From the NCBI GenBank assembly GCA_964418835.1, contig CAYQNJ010000021.1:1-23154 (forward strand): a stretch of DNA of 23,154 nucleotides, written 5' to 3'. The stretch is from UBA9076 sp964418835 (GTDB taxonomy: Bacteria > Bacillota_I > Bacilli_A > Erysipelotrichales > Erysipelotrichaceae). Numbering within the stretch: the stretch's first letter is position 1; every line of letters starts with the position of its first letter. Shown here one piece after another: positions 1 through 8,080 of this stretch. The notes below the pieces were generated by a model that was given only the letters and a program-made list of their open reading frames with translations, was not told the DNA's origin and searched no databases. The translations under genes were made by a program, and so were the position numbers.

Positions 1-621
1 TTAATTTACAGTAAGAGCTATAACCTTACTTTCATTATTCTTGGTATACTCATATATATTTGTATCAATTATTTCCAATGAAGGATATATTTTTTTAAAT
101 TCATCTAAAGTTGATATTTCATCATATCCATATGTATCAGTTCTAAAATGCATTATGATAGATAATTTTGCGTTTATTTTTTTTATTAATTCTATTGCGG
201 TTTTAGAATCAATCGTATAATATCCACCTACTGGTACCATAATTACATCAAAGTCTTTTAGTTTCTCTATATCCTTATCATCAAGCATATGACCTAAATC
301 TCCTAAATGAGCAATCTTAAATACATCATTATAATTTATATTTATTAAATTCTTCCCTCTAGAATTTCCTGAAATACTATCATGATTACTCATTATTGAA
401 TTATATTCAAATGGTGATTCTTCTACAGGTGTAATACTTACACAATCTAAACCATCATGATCACTATGATAATGGGAAATTAATACGTAATTAGCGCTTA
501 TCCTTAAAGGATTTAAACCAGGTACTGTATTATCATTGTATGGATCAAATACCGCTTCATAGCCATTATAATTAATTTTAAAGCATGAATGTCCATAATA
601 TGTTATTAATAATTTTTCCAT
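1..621 (-). CDS. MBL-fold metal-dependent hydrolase (COG2220/UPF0173-like)
   Basis: Predicted cytosolic metallo-beta-lactamase-fold hydrolase of 206 aa, with no signal peptide. It starts with the GHSCF strand typical of the UPF0173/UlaG-like branch. The metal motif HYHSDH (H50, H52, D54, H55) follows, then HLGDLGH (H105, D108, H111) and a C-terminal H158 in IIMHFR. These match the ligands of a dinuclear metal site. The stretch around VGGYYTIDSKTA (131-142) is also typical of the family. Substrate cannot be read from sequence; relatives are often annotated only as Zn-dependent hydrolases. ATG at 621 is preceded by AAGGTGATTAT, and this ribosome binding site overlaps the TAA stop of the upstream M32 gene, so the two are probably co-translated. 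The stop codon occupies the first three bases of the window, so the gene is complete. Confidence 0.85.
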   Translation of the reverse strand: MEKLLITYYGHSCFKINYNGYEAVFDPYNDNTVPGLNPLRISANYVLISHYHSDHDGLDCVSITPVEESPFEYNSIMSNHDSISGNSRGKNLININYNDVFKIAHLGDLGHMLDDKDIEKLKDFDVIMVPVGGYYTIDSKTAIELIKKINAKLSIIMHFRTDTYGYDEISTLDEFKKIYPSLEIIDTNIYEYTKNNESKVIALTVN

Positions 622-630
622 ATAATCACC

Positions 631-2115
631 TTACTTAATATCATATAACTTTTTAAATTTATTCTCTAAATATTCAACATAATACATAGGATTAAACTCT
701 TCACCTGTAGCATTGATTAATATTTCTTTTGGTGTAAATAAAGCACCATTACTATGAATTTTATCTTTTAACCAACTATTAATTTCATTAAATTTATTGT
801 TTTCTAATAAATCATCTATATTTAAATCTTTTTTCATCGAATTAAATATTTGTGCAGAATAAGCAGAACCTAATGCATAAGCAGGAAAATAACCAAAAGA
901 TGCTGATGACCAATGAATATCTTGTAAAATACCTTCTCTATCATTTGGTACATCTACTCCTAAATATTTCTTCATTTTTTTATTCCAAATATTATTTAAA
1001 TTTTCTAATGATATACTTCCATCAAATATTCCTTTTTCTATTTCATACCTTACTAGTATGTGTAAAGGATATGTTAATTCATCAGCTTCTGTTCTAATTA
1101 AGGAAGGACTAGATGAATTAATTGCATTAACAAACTCTTCTAAAGAAACATTCTTCAAGAATTCAAATTGGTTTTGAAGTTTTGAATAATTGTATTTCCA
1201 AAATGAAATATCTCTTCCAAGATAGTTTTCAAATAATCTAGATTGTGATTCATGAATACCACTAGTAATAGCACTGCTAAATATTGTTCCATTATACTTA
1301 TCAGCTATTTGATGTTCAAACATACCATGACCTACTTCATGTATAGTGCTAAAAATACTGTATAAAATATCGTTTTCATCATACCTAGTAGTAATTCTAA
1401 TATCATTTTTATTAGTTCCTCCAGTAAATGGATGAACACTAGTAGTAATATAACTCCAAGAATCATTAAATCCTAAATATTTTAAAATTTCCTTATTAGC
1501 ATTGATTTGATTTTCTATAGGATAAAAACCCTTTAGTATATTCTTATTAACAATTTCTTGTTTATTACTTATTTCTTTTACCAATGGAATAATTCTTTCT
1601 TTAATTAAATCAAAAAATTGATCATATTTTTCTATATCCATACCTTCTTCATAATCATTTAAAAACAAATCATATGCATTGGCATTTGGATCTCTTTTAC
1701 TAGCTAGATACTTACTAAATTCAAATAGTTTTTTTAAATATGGTTCAAACATTTTATAATCAGATTTATCTCTTGCTTCTTCCCATACATCGCTAGAATC
1801 TAATTGTAACTTACTAAATTCAACATATTCTTTTTCGCTTAATGCTTTAGCATCTTCAAATGATTTTAAATATAATTTAACTTTTCTTTTATCTTCTTTA
1901 CATAAAGTAATATCTTTTTCTAAATCTTTTAATGTTTCATAGTTTTTTTCATCAGTTAAAAGTTTATAGTATTCTCCACTTAAATAACTAACTCTTTCAT
2001 TTCTATAACTAGAACCATCTTTCGGGGCTACTGTTGCACTATCAAAACTAATTGTACTCAACGCTAAAGCATACGCTGATAATTTAAATTCCCAATCATT
2101 AATTATTTGTATCAT
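631..2115 (-). CDS. M32 family carboxypeptidase (thermostable carboxypeptidase Taq-like)
   Basis: Zinc metallocarboxypeptidase that releases C-terminal residues from peptides, expected in the cytosol because no signal peptide is seen. The 494 aa length fits the family (about 500). M32 signatures appear in order: HPF (228-230), DIRITTR (238-244), HEVGH zinc site (H259, E260, H263), HESQ (288-291, E289 the likely third zinc ligand), IRTEAD, and GILQDIHWS near the C terminus. All catalytic motifs look intact, so an active enzyme is expected. The ATG at 2115 has a strong AGGAGG four bases upstream. That ribosome binding site lies just after the T-run of the pyk terminator, leaving almost no room for a promoter. 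Expression is therefore probably by read-through from pyk or from a promoter inside pyk. The MBL hydrolase follows after a 9-bp gap. Confidence 0.93.
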   Translation of the reverse strand: MIQIINDWEFKLSAYALALSTISFDSATVAPKDGSSYRNERVSYLSGEYYKLLTDEKNYETLKDLEKDITLCKEDKRKVKLYLKSFEDAKALSEKEYVEFSKLQLDSSDVWEEARDKSDYKMFEPYLKKLFEFSKYLASKRDPNANAYDLFLNDYEEGMDIEKYDQFFDLIKERIIPLVKEISNKQEIVNKNILKGFYPIENQINANKEILKYLGFNDSWSYITTSVHPFTGGTNKNDIRITTRYDENDILYSIFSTIHEVGHGMFEHQIADKYNGTIFSSAITSGIHESQSRLFENYLGRDISFWKYNYSKLQNQFEFLKNVSLEEFVNAINSSSPSLIRTEADELTYPLHILVRYEIEKGIFDGSISLENLNNIWNKKMKKYLGVDVPNDREGILQDIHWSSASFGYFPAYALGSAYSAQIFNSMKKDLNIDDLLENNKFNEINSWLKDKIHSNGALFTPKEILINATGEEFNPMYYVEYLENKFKKLYDIK

Positions 2116-2127
2116 ATTTCCTCCTAT

Positions 2128-2153
2128 AAAAAAACGGGATAATAAATTATCCC
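2128..2153 (-). terminator. Intrinsic terminator after pyk
   Basis: A perfect 8-bp inverted repeat (GGGATAAT / ATTATCCC, loop AA) occupies 2136-2153, followed on the minus strand by seven T residues (2134-2128). It starts at the last base of the pyk TAG stop. The T-run is followed at once by TAGGAGG, the ribosome binding site of the M32 gene, so any transcript of that gene from upstream must pass this hairpin. Confidence 0.8.
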
Positions 2154-3589
2154 TATTTTACTTCTATAATTTTCATCATGTTTGCTGAACCTTCTCCTGT
2201 AGGATATCCAGCTGTGATGATTATTAATTCTCCAGGTTTAACTCCATATCCTTTTGCAAATGTACAAGCTAATTCATCATCATTTGTAAGGTCATTTTGA
2301 ATATCAGAAAGGATTGGATAAACTCCCCAATAACTTTCAAGCTTTCTTTGAGTTCCTTTAGTAAATGTAATTGCAATAATAGGAACACTAGGTCTAAACT
2401 TAGAAATTCTTCTTGCTGTAGTACCACCTTGAGTAAATGCAACAACAGCTTTAATATTATCAAGGTTTAAACTAGCATCCGCCACAGATATACCAATTGT
2501 ATCTTGTACTGTATCTCTAGAAGATAATTTAGACAATGTTAATCTTTCTCCATATGGAATAATCTTTTCTGCAGTACTTGCAATTCTTGCCATAGTAGCA
2601 CAAGCTTCAACTGGATAATCACCAGCTGCTGTTTCAGCAGATAACATAACACAGTCAGAACCATCTAATACAGCATTACAAACATCACTTGCTTCAGCTC
2701 TTGTACATCTTGGATTTGTTGTCATAGAATCTAACATATGTGTTGCAGTAATAGCTGGTTTACCAACCTTATTTGCAACTTTAATAATTTGTTTTTGATA
2801 AATAGGAACAAGTTCTGTAGAAATTTCTACACCTAAATCTCCTCTAGCAACCATAACACCATCAGCAACTTCTAATATTTCATCAATATTATCAAATCCT
2901 TCTTGGTTTTCAATCTTTGCAATAATTTGAATCTTTGGTTTACCTTCTTGTTTTAATATTTCTCTTATAGCAAGAACATCTTTTGCTCTTCTTACAAATG
3001 AAGCAGCAATAAAATCAACATTATTTTGGCAACCAAATCTTAAATCAGCATCATCTTTTTCTGAAATAAATGGCATAGATAAACTAACACCTGGAACATT
3101 ACATCCTTTGTTAGAACTTATAGGACCATTAACTTCAACTCTACATTTTAATTCAGATCCATCATTTTCTAATATTGTTAACTTCATTTTTCCATCATTA
3201 ATTAAAATATAATTACCAGGAATAACATCATCAAACAATTCAGGTGATTTTATATGAAATCTTTCTTTTGTACCAAGAATTTCTTCTTTTACAACATAAA
3301 CGATATCTCCTATTTTATATTCCTCAACATCGTTTTTAAACTTACCACATCTAATTTCAGGCCCTTTAGTATCTAACATGATACCTAAGTTGATTCCTGT
3401 TTCTTCACTTACTCTATAAGCCGTTTTCATACGATTTAAATGTTCTTCATAAGAACCATGACTAAAGTTAAGCCTAATAATATTCATTCCTGCTTTAGCA
3501 AGATCTGCCATTACTTCATAACTTTCACTAGCGGGACCAATTGTACATACAATTTTTGTCTTCTTCCCAAATAAACTATAATTACTCAA
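2153..3589 (-). CDS. pyk: Pyruvate kinase
   Basis: Converts phosphoenolpyruvate and ADP to pyruvate and ATP in the last step of glycolysis; cytosolic. The 478 aa cover the barrel, B domain and allosteric C domain, without the extra PEP-utiliser-like C-terminal domain of Bacillus enzymes. Visible motifs include KTKIVCTIGPAS (N terminus), NFSHGSYEEH, DTKGPEIR, the active-site stretch IIAKIENQEG, VARGDLGVE, TATHMLDSM and RAEASDVCNAVLDG. The start codon is TTG, preceded by a strong AAGGAGAGAAAAA. No ATG or GTG lies between it and the conserved N terminus, so TTG is well supported. The gene follows pfkA by 11 bp, and its ribosome binding site abuts the pfkA stop codon, making a compact glycolytic pair that ends in the terminator directly behind the stop. 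Confidence 0.97.
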   Translation of the reverse strand: MSNYSLFGKKTKIVCTIGPASESYEVMADLAKAGMNIIRLNFSHGSYEEHLNRMKTAYRVSEETGINLGIMLDTKGPEIRCGKFKNDVEEYKIGDIVYVVKEEILGTKERFHIKSPELFDDVIPGNYILINDGKMKLTILENDGSELKCRVEVNGPISSNKGCNVPGVSLSMPFISEKDDADLRFGCQNNVDFIAASFVRRAKDVLAIREILKQEGKPKIQIIAKIENQEGFDNIDEILEVADGVMVARGDLGVEISTELVPIYQKQIIKVANKVGKPAITATHMLDSMTTNPRCTRAEASDVCNAVLDGSDCVMLSAETAAGDYPVEACATMARIASTAEKIIPYGERLTLSKLSSRDTVQDTIGISVADASLNLDNIKAVVAFTQGGTTARRISKFRPSVPIIAITFTKGTQRKLESYWGVYPILSDIQNDLTNDDELACTFAKGYGVKPGELIIITAGYPTGEGSANMMKIIEVK

Positions 3590-3600
3590 TTTTTCTCTCC

Positions 3601-4563
3601 TTATATTAATCTATCAAATAATCTGTATAGATGTTTTCTTGATGGTTTAGGTCTTTGTAATGCTTCTTCAATTGGTAAACCAACAATTTCATTGTTAATA
3701 ATACCAACACATTGACCACCTTTACCAGCCATCAATAAGTCTACAGCAAATTCACCCATACGTGAAGCTAATAACCTATCATAAGGTGAAGGACTTCCTC
3801 CCCTTTGAATATGACCAAGAACTGTAGCTCTTCCACTAAAATTTGTGTGTTGAGAAATCTTTCTTGCTAGAGCTTCCACATCAGTTATTTTTTCAGATAT
3901 GATCACAATCGAATGATTCTTCTTAACAGCATTTCCTAAATATCTTAATCTTTCTAAAATATCTAATTCATCATAGCCAGTTTCAGGTGAAACAACTATT
4001 TCAGCACCGCAATTTATTGCAGTGTAAACCGCAAGGTCTCCACATCTATTACCCATAACTTCTACTACAGAACATCTATGATGTGAACTAGAAGTATCAC
4101 GTAATTTATCGACGTTTTCAACACATGTTTCTAGTGCTGTATTAAATCCAATTGTAAAATCTGTACCTGGAATATCGTTATCAATAGTTCCTGGTAGTCC
4201 TATACAATTTATACCCTTTGATGTTAAAGCCAAAGCCCCTCTATAAGATCCATCTCCACCAATTACAACTAATGCATCAATATTCTCAGATTGTAAATTC
4301 TTTACAGCTTGGTTTTGAACTTCTTCATCTTTAAATTCTGGTAGTCTTGCAGAACCTAGTTTAGTTCCTCCACGACTCAAAATGTCAGAAACACTGTTTT
4401 TATCAAAGTTTTCAAAACTTTTATCTAATAAGCCTTTATAACCATCTCTAATGCCAACAACTTCAATTCCATTGGCTAAAGCGACCCTAGTTACAGCCCT
4501 AATAGCTGCGTTCATCCCAGGAGCATCTCCCCCCGATGTAAGTACACCTAATTTTTTAACCAC
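3601..4563 (-). CDS. pfkA: ATP-dependent 6-phosphofructokinase
   Basis: Phosphorylates fructose 6-phosphate to fructose 1,6-bisphosphate, the committed step of glycolysis; cytosolic. Family motifs are clear: the ATP-binding TSGGDAPGMNAAIR at the N terminus, GGDGS, the catalytic PGTIDNDIPGTD, an RCSVVEVMGNRCGDLA stretch, and GHIQRGGSP. The reading frame is open further upstream to 4605. I chose the GTG at 4563 because it gives 320 aa, the usual length for bacterial PfkA, places MVKKLGVLTSGG at the N terminus, and has GGGGTG five bases upstream. No good ribosome binding site supports the 4605 start. It lies 60 bp downstream of dnaI and 11 bp upstream of pyk, so it is either the tail of the replication operon or the head of a short glycolytic transcript. 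Confidence 0.96.
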   Translation of the reverse strand: MVKKLGVLTSGGDAPGMNAAIRAVTRVALANGIEVVGIRDGYKGLLDKSFENFDKNSVSDILSRGGTKLGSARLPEFKDEEVQNQAVKNLQSENIDALVVIGGDGSYRGALALTSKGINCIGLPGTIDNDIPGTDFTIGFNTALETCVENVDKLRDTSSSHHRCSVVEVMGNRCGDLAVYTAINCGAEIVVSPETGYDELDILERLRYLGNAVKKNHSIVIISEKITDVEALARKISQHTNFSGRATVLGHIQRGGSPSPYDRLLASRMGEFAVDLLMAGKGGQCVGIINNEIVGLPIEEALQRPKPSRKHLYRLFDRLI

Positions 4564-4578
4564 AATTTCACCCCACAT

Positions 4579-4607
4579 ATCATATATTATATTACCACTT
4601 TTCACAA
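4579..4607 (-). promoter_or_regulatory. Possible promoter before pfkA
   Basis: In the 60-bp gap between dnaI and pfkA the minus strand reads TTGTGA (4607-4602), a 17-base spacer and TATGAT (4584-4579), a plausible sigma-A match. A second -10-like TATAAT sits at 4591-4586 without a good -35. Starts from the first pair would fall very close to the GGGG of the pfkA ribosome binding site, which weakens it. No terminator separates dnaI from pfkA, so read-through is equally possible. Confidence 0.35.
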
Positions 4608-4623
4608 TTCAATTAAATCTTTA

Positions 4624-5523
4624 TTAAATATTTCTTCTATCTTTTCCCAACATTTCTAAAGGTTTACTTAAAGTTTTAATTCTAGCCATGATTCTTTTAG
4701 CTTTAATCGTCTCTTGTATATTCCTATTATTTATTTCAAAATGTTTTTTCAAACTATTAAAATCTTCATTTGAAGTAAACCATGTCCATCTTTTATTTTC
4801 CATTCTTTCATTTAAAATAGTAAATAAAATCTCATCTCTAAACCATGAAGTAACACTTTCAGCACCTATATCATCAATTACCAAAAAATCCGAATTAATT
4901 AACTTATTAATTTCTTTTTGGTACTCATTATTTTCTAGCATGGTTTTAATTCTTTGTGAGAATAAAGGTAAATTTACAAAAGATACTTTATAACCCTCTT
5001 TAGCAAGCTTATTACAAGCACATGCGGCTATATAGGTCTTACCAGATCCAATACTACCATATATAAATAATCCATAATCTTTTGCTTCTAAACAATCAAA
5101 TACTTTACTTACATTATTTAAATATCTAGTATCTTCATCCTCAAAATTAATCTTATCAAATTCTACAAAAGACATACTATCACTTAAATCATTTATGTAA
5201 TAATTACCTAAATGTTTTCTTTTTTTATAATCATTAATAAGATAATCACACATTACTAATTCTTTAGAAAATACACCATCATAAATAAGATTAAAGTATT
5301 TACCTTTATTAGGTTGTTTACAATACTTTAAACCATTACATCTATTACACACATTTAGGTCATCAAGCCAATTATTAAACTTATTAGGAAATGTATCTAC
5401 AATTGATATATCTAAATTATTTTCATTTAAAAACTCAATTACTCTTTCATCTTTTTTTAAAGATTTTATTAATTCTGTTTCCTTTTCAAAAGGTATATTA
5501 GTACCAAAATTTATTTTTTCCAT
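4624..5523 (-). CDS. dnaI: Primosomal protein DnaI (helicase loader ATPase)
   Basis: AAA+ ATPase that loads the replicative helicase (DnaC in Bacillus nomenclature) onto DNA together with DnaD/DnaB. The 299-aa protein has the DnaI layout: an N-terminal helicase-binding region with cysteines C59, C62, C68 and C92 that resemble the zinc-binding element of this family, then an ATPase domain with Walker A GSIGSGKT (156-163), Walker B FLVIDD (213-218) and a sensor-1-like TSN (250-252). ATG at 5523 is one base after the dnaB stop, so the two should be translated together. The dnaB-dnaI order is conserved across Bacillota. It is the fifth gene of the polA-led block and is followed after 60 bp by pfkA. 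Confidence 0.95.
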   Translation of the reverse strand: MEKINFGTNIPFEKETELIKSLKKDERVIEFLNENNLDISIVDTFPNKFNNWLDDLNVCNRCNGLKYCKQPNKGKYFNLIYDGVFSKELVMCDYLINDYKKRKHLGNYYINDLSDSMSFVEFDKINFEDEDTRYLNNVSKVFDCLEAKDYGLFIYGSIGSGKTYIAACACNKLAKEGYKVSFVNLPLFSQRIKTMLENNEYQKEINKLINSDFLVIDDIGAESVTSWFRDEILFTILNERMENKRWTWFTSNEDFNSLKKHFEINNRNIQETIKAKRIMARIKTLSKPLEMLGKDRRNI

Positions 5524-5524
5524 A

Positions 5525-6697
5525 TCATAACCTCTTTAAACGATTCTTAAGTTCTTTAGCTTTTGTTTCATCTAAATCTAAATCCTTATCTTCAGTAAAA
5601 TTATTAGAATAATATTCAGGTAACTCTAAAGCTTTCTTATTAGATGGAACAAATATATTTACTTCTTTAGTTTTATTTATAGCTTTTTCTTTAGTGTTTA
5701 TATTTTCTCTTACCCATTCTCCAGCAATTTTTTCTACATAATTTCTAGGTAGTTTATTTTGATTAATATCTAATACATATTCTATTAGTACATTAATTAC
5801 TTCATGTTTCATATGTAGTTGTAAACTTAGGTAATCAAGTAATCTTGCATCTACTGATGTTACTGGTACTCCATGTTGTTTGTTTTGTAAAAAAGCAAGT
5901 GGAGCCAATAAATAAGGATCTTCGTTTTCAGTTTTTTCTGGTTTTTGTTTACTAGCTAAAGTTTTTAGTTTAGAAACATCTAATGTCCCTCTAGAATAAC
6001 TACAACTTCTACCAACTAAAATAATCATTGTGTCTTCACTTAACCCATATAGAGTCGCAATTTTACCAATCAATTTTAAGTTTGTTTCATTTCTAGCTTC
6101 AGTAGGAAAAACTATACTTGAAATATTTCTAACAAAATATTCGTAATTAAAATCTATTTCATCATCATTTATCTCTTTAAAGTCAAAATTAGGTTTAATC
6201 TTAGAAAACACAATTTCATTTTCAAAGTTATTACTTAAACCATTTATATTTTTAGATGTTATATCCTTATAATCAATTGTTGAAATCTTTCCACTTAAAA
6301 ACTTTGTGGCAGTTATTTCATACTGTTCAACGCCTATAGCTTTTAATAATTCGTTAGTTAAATATTCATTTTGTAAAAACATATTAGGAGAAAGTGGTGA
6401 AATAACTTGGTACAAATATTTATTAATATCTTCCTTAAAATATGTTTTTAATAACATAACTTCTTCTAGTTTAACTCTTGCATTATATAGTTCATCAATA
6501 CTTATATTTAAAAGAATACATAATCTATCATGATTATCATTTATTAATTGATTATTACTTTCAGATATTAAAAGCATGTATAAAGATACTGCATTATTTC
6601 CAATGATAGGAAGATACAATGAAAATAAAGAATTAACATCTTCTCTATAATCATCTTTTGTTATTTGAAACATATCTTTACTATTTAATTGCATCAT
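5525..6697 (-). CDS. dnaB: Replication initiation/membrane attachment protein DnaB (Bacillota type)
   Basis: Bacillota DnaB is a helicase co-loader and membrane-attachment factor; it is not the E. coli DnaB helicase. The 390-aa protein begins with the typical segment around YLPIIGNNAVSLYMLL (residues 29-44), a winged-helix-like N-terminal domain. It ends with a DnaB_2/DnaD-like helical region containing the conserved NYVEKIAGEWV stretch. No ATPase motifs are present, as expected. The start is one of two adjacent ATG codons (6697 or 6694) that lie within the last codons of coaE, a 17-bp overlap. dnaI follows one base after the stop. In Bacillus subtilis nrdR lies between coaE and dnaB; here it is missing from that position. 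Confidence 0.93.
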   Translation of the reverse strand: MMQLNSKDMFQITKDDYREDVNSLFSLYLPIIGNNAVSLYMLLISESNNQLINDNHDRLCILLNISIDELYNARVKLEEVMLLKTYFKEDINKYLYQVISPLSPNMFLQNEYLTNELLKAIGVEQYEITATKFLSGKISTIDYKDITSKNINGLSNNFENEIVFSKIKPNFDFKEINDDEIDFNYEYFVRNISSIVFPTEARNETNLKLIGKIATLYGLSEDTMIILVGRSCSYSRGTLDVSKLKTLASKQKPEKTENEDPYLLAPLAFLQNKQHGVPVTSVDARLLDYLSLQLHMKHEVINVLIEYVLDINQNKLPRNYVEKIAGEWVRENINTKEKAINKTKEVNIFVPSNKKALELPEYYSNNFTEDKDLDLDETKAKELKNRLKRL

Positions 6698-7274
6698 TCA
6701 CCAAATTCATTTCTACTAACCATTTGTATATACTATCTTTAAATTCTTCAACAGTCTTATTATTATATAACACATAATTTGACCTTTCAATTTTATGCTT
6801 AACTTCTAATTGAGAAGATAATCTATTTAAGACTTCTTCTTTTGAATAATTTCTATTCTCCATACTTCTTTTAATTATTAAATCTTCATCTGAAGTAATT
6901 AATAAAATATAATCAAATAAACTATCCCATTTAGCTTCAAACAACAAAGGCACTTCACTAAAGAAAGGTTCATGTTCTTTAGATTGTTTTAATATTTCTT
7001 CTTTTACATAAGGATGAATAATAGATTCTAATTCTTTTTTCAATTCTTTATTTTTAAATATTAACTCAGCAACTTTTTTAAATACAAAATTGCCTTCATC
7101 ATCCAACATATTATTACCAAGTAGATTAACTATATGATTATATGCTGGATGTGTTTTTTTATAACATTCTTTCGCATACAAATCACTATCAAAAACATAG
7201 TAACCAAGTTGTCTTAAATAATTACTACAAAGTGATTTTCCTGATGCCATTGTCCCTGTAATTGCTATCTTCAT
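6681..7274 (-). CDS. coaE: Dephospho-CoA kinase
   Basis: Catalyses the last step of coenzyme A synthesis, ATP-dependent phosphorylation of the 3' hydroxyl of dephospho-CoA; cytosolic. P-loop GTMASGKS lies at residues 7-14, followed by the DSDLYAKE segment, the EVPLLFEAKWD stretch of the CoA-binding region, and the lid-domain pattern. An upstream in-frame GTG exists at 7292. The ATG at 7274 is preferred because it makes the family-typical MKIAITG start and forms an ATGA overlap with the mutM stop. The resulting 197 aa is the normal size. The 3' end overlaps dnaB by 17 bp. The mutM-coaE neighbourhood is conserved in Bacillota. Confidence 0.94.
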   Translation of the reverse strand: MKIAITGTMASGKSLCSNYLRQLGYYVFDSDLYAKECYKKTHPAYNHIVNLLGNNMLDDEGNFVFKKVAELIFKNKELKKELESIIHPYVKEEILKQSKEHEPFFSEVPLLFEAKWDSLFDYILLITSDEDLIIKRSMENRNYSKEEVLNRLSSQLEVKHKIERSNYVLYNNKTVEEFKDSIYKWLVEMNLVNDAIK

Positions 7275-8080
7275 ACTTTTAACTTTTGACACTTAACACA
7301 GACATAAGTGCCTCTTCCTTTATGTTTAAGTTTTATTATTTTACTTCCACAATTAATACATTCCTTTTTGTCTCTTACATGGTTTATTACAGATATATCA
7401 AATCTTCCATCAATTGATGTAGTTATTCTTTCAATACTATCCACACCAGTATTAATTGCTTCATTTAAAACCTTCTTTATATTATCAACAAGTATCTTAT
7501 ATTCTTTTTTATTAATTTTATTACATGCAGTCACTGGATGAATTTTACTTCTAAAACATATCTCATCTGCATATATATTACCTATACCAGATATAATTTT
7601 TTGATCTAATAAAACATCTTTTATACTTCTTTTTAAGTTTGAAACCTTACTCATAAAATAAGAATAATCATATACATCACTATTAGCATCCACACCTATA
7701 TTTATTGCACTTTCAATATCAAAATCTTTATTGTATAAAGCCATAGTCCCAAATTTACGAAAATCTTGATAATATAAGTTATTACCATCTTCAAACTTAA
7801 ATACAATATGAATATGTTTTAAACAAATATTTTTATCATAATAATACCTACCTTCCATACGCATATGAGAAAGTAAAATATAATCTTCAGTTTTTAAAAT
7901 TAAATACTTTCCTCTTCTAGAAAAAAATTTAAAAGATTGATTAATTAAATTATTTTTAAATAGATTAACATCAGTCTTAATCATCTTTGGATAATTTATC
8001 TCTATATCAATTATCTTCTTATTAATAATTAATTTTTCTAGGCTTCTTAATACTGTTTCAACTTCAGGTAACTCAGGCAT
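7271..8080 (-). CDS. mutM: Formamidopyrimidine-DNA glycosylase (Fpg/MutM)
   Basis: Bifunctional glycosylase/AP lyase that removes 8-oxoguanine and formamidopyrimidines from DNA. The mature N terminus PELPEVETV is present, giving the catalytic Pro2 and Glu3. SRRGKYL supplies the conserved lysine K58. The DNA-contacting DFRKFGTM, the helix-two-turn-helix segment ISGIGNIYADEI and a C-terminal four-cysteine zinc finger (CINC and CVKC with about 17 residues between) complete the fold. The 269 aa match full-length enzymes. The ATG at 8080 shares one base with the polA stop (TAATG), and the TGA stop overlaps the coaE ATG, so translation is probably coupled on both sides. Coupling to polA joins lesion removal to repair synthesis. 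Confidence 0.97.
   Translation of the reverse strand: MPELPEVETVLRSLEKLIINKKIIDIEINYPKMIKTDVNLFKNNLINQSFKFFSRRGKYLILKTEDYILLSHMRMEGRYYYDKNICLKHIHIVFKFEDGNNLYYQDFRKFGTMALYNKDFDIESAINIGVDANSDVYDYSYFMSKVSNLKRSIKDVLLDQKIISGIGNIYADEICFRSKIHPVTACNKINKKEYKILVDNIKKVLNEAINTGVDSIERITTSIDGRFDISVINHVRDKKECINCGSKIIKLKHKGRGTYVCVKCQKLKV

Noticed and set aside
852..1097. Plus-strand open frame of about 81 codons opposite the M32 carboxypeptidase
   Set aside because: Lies opposite the catalytic part of a fully conserved enzyme; hydrophobic low-complexity content without support as a gene.
4688..4993. Plus-strand open frame of about 100 codons inside dnaI
   Set aside because: Antisense to a clear gene with conserved ATPase motifs; composition is the low-complexity hydrophobic kind expected from AT-rich antisense reading, and no ribosome binding site is seen.
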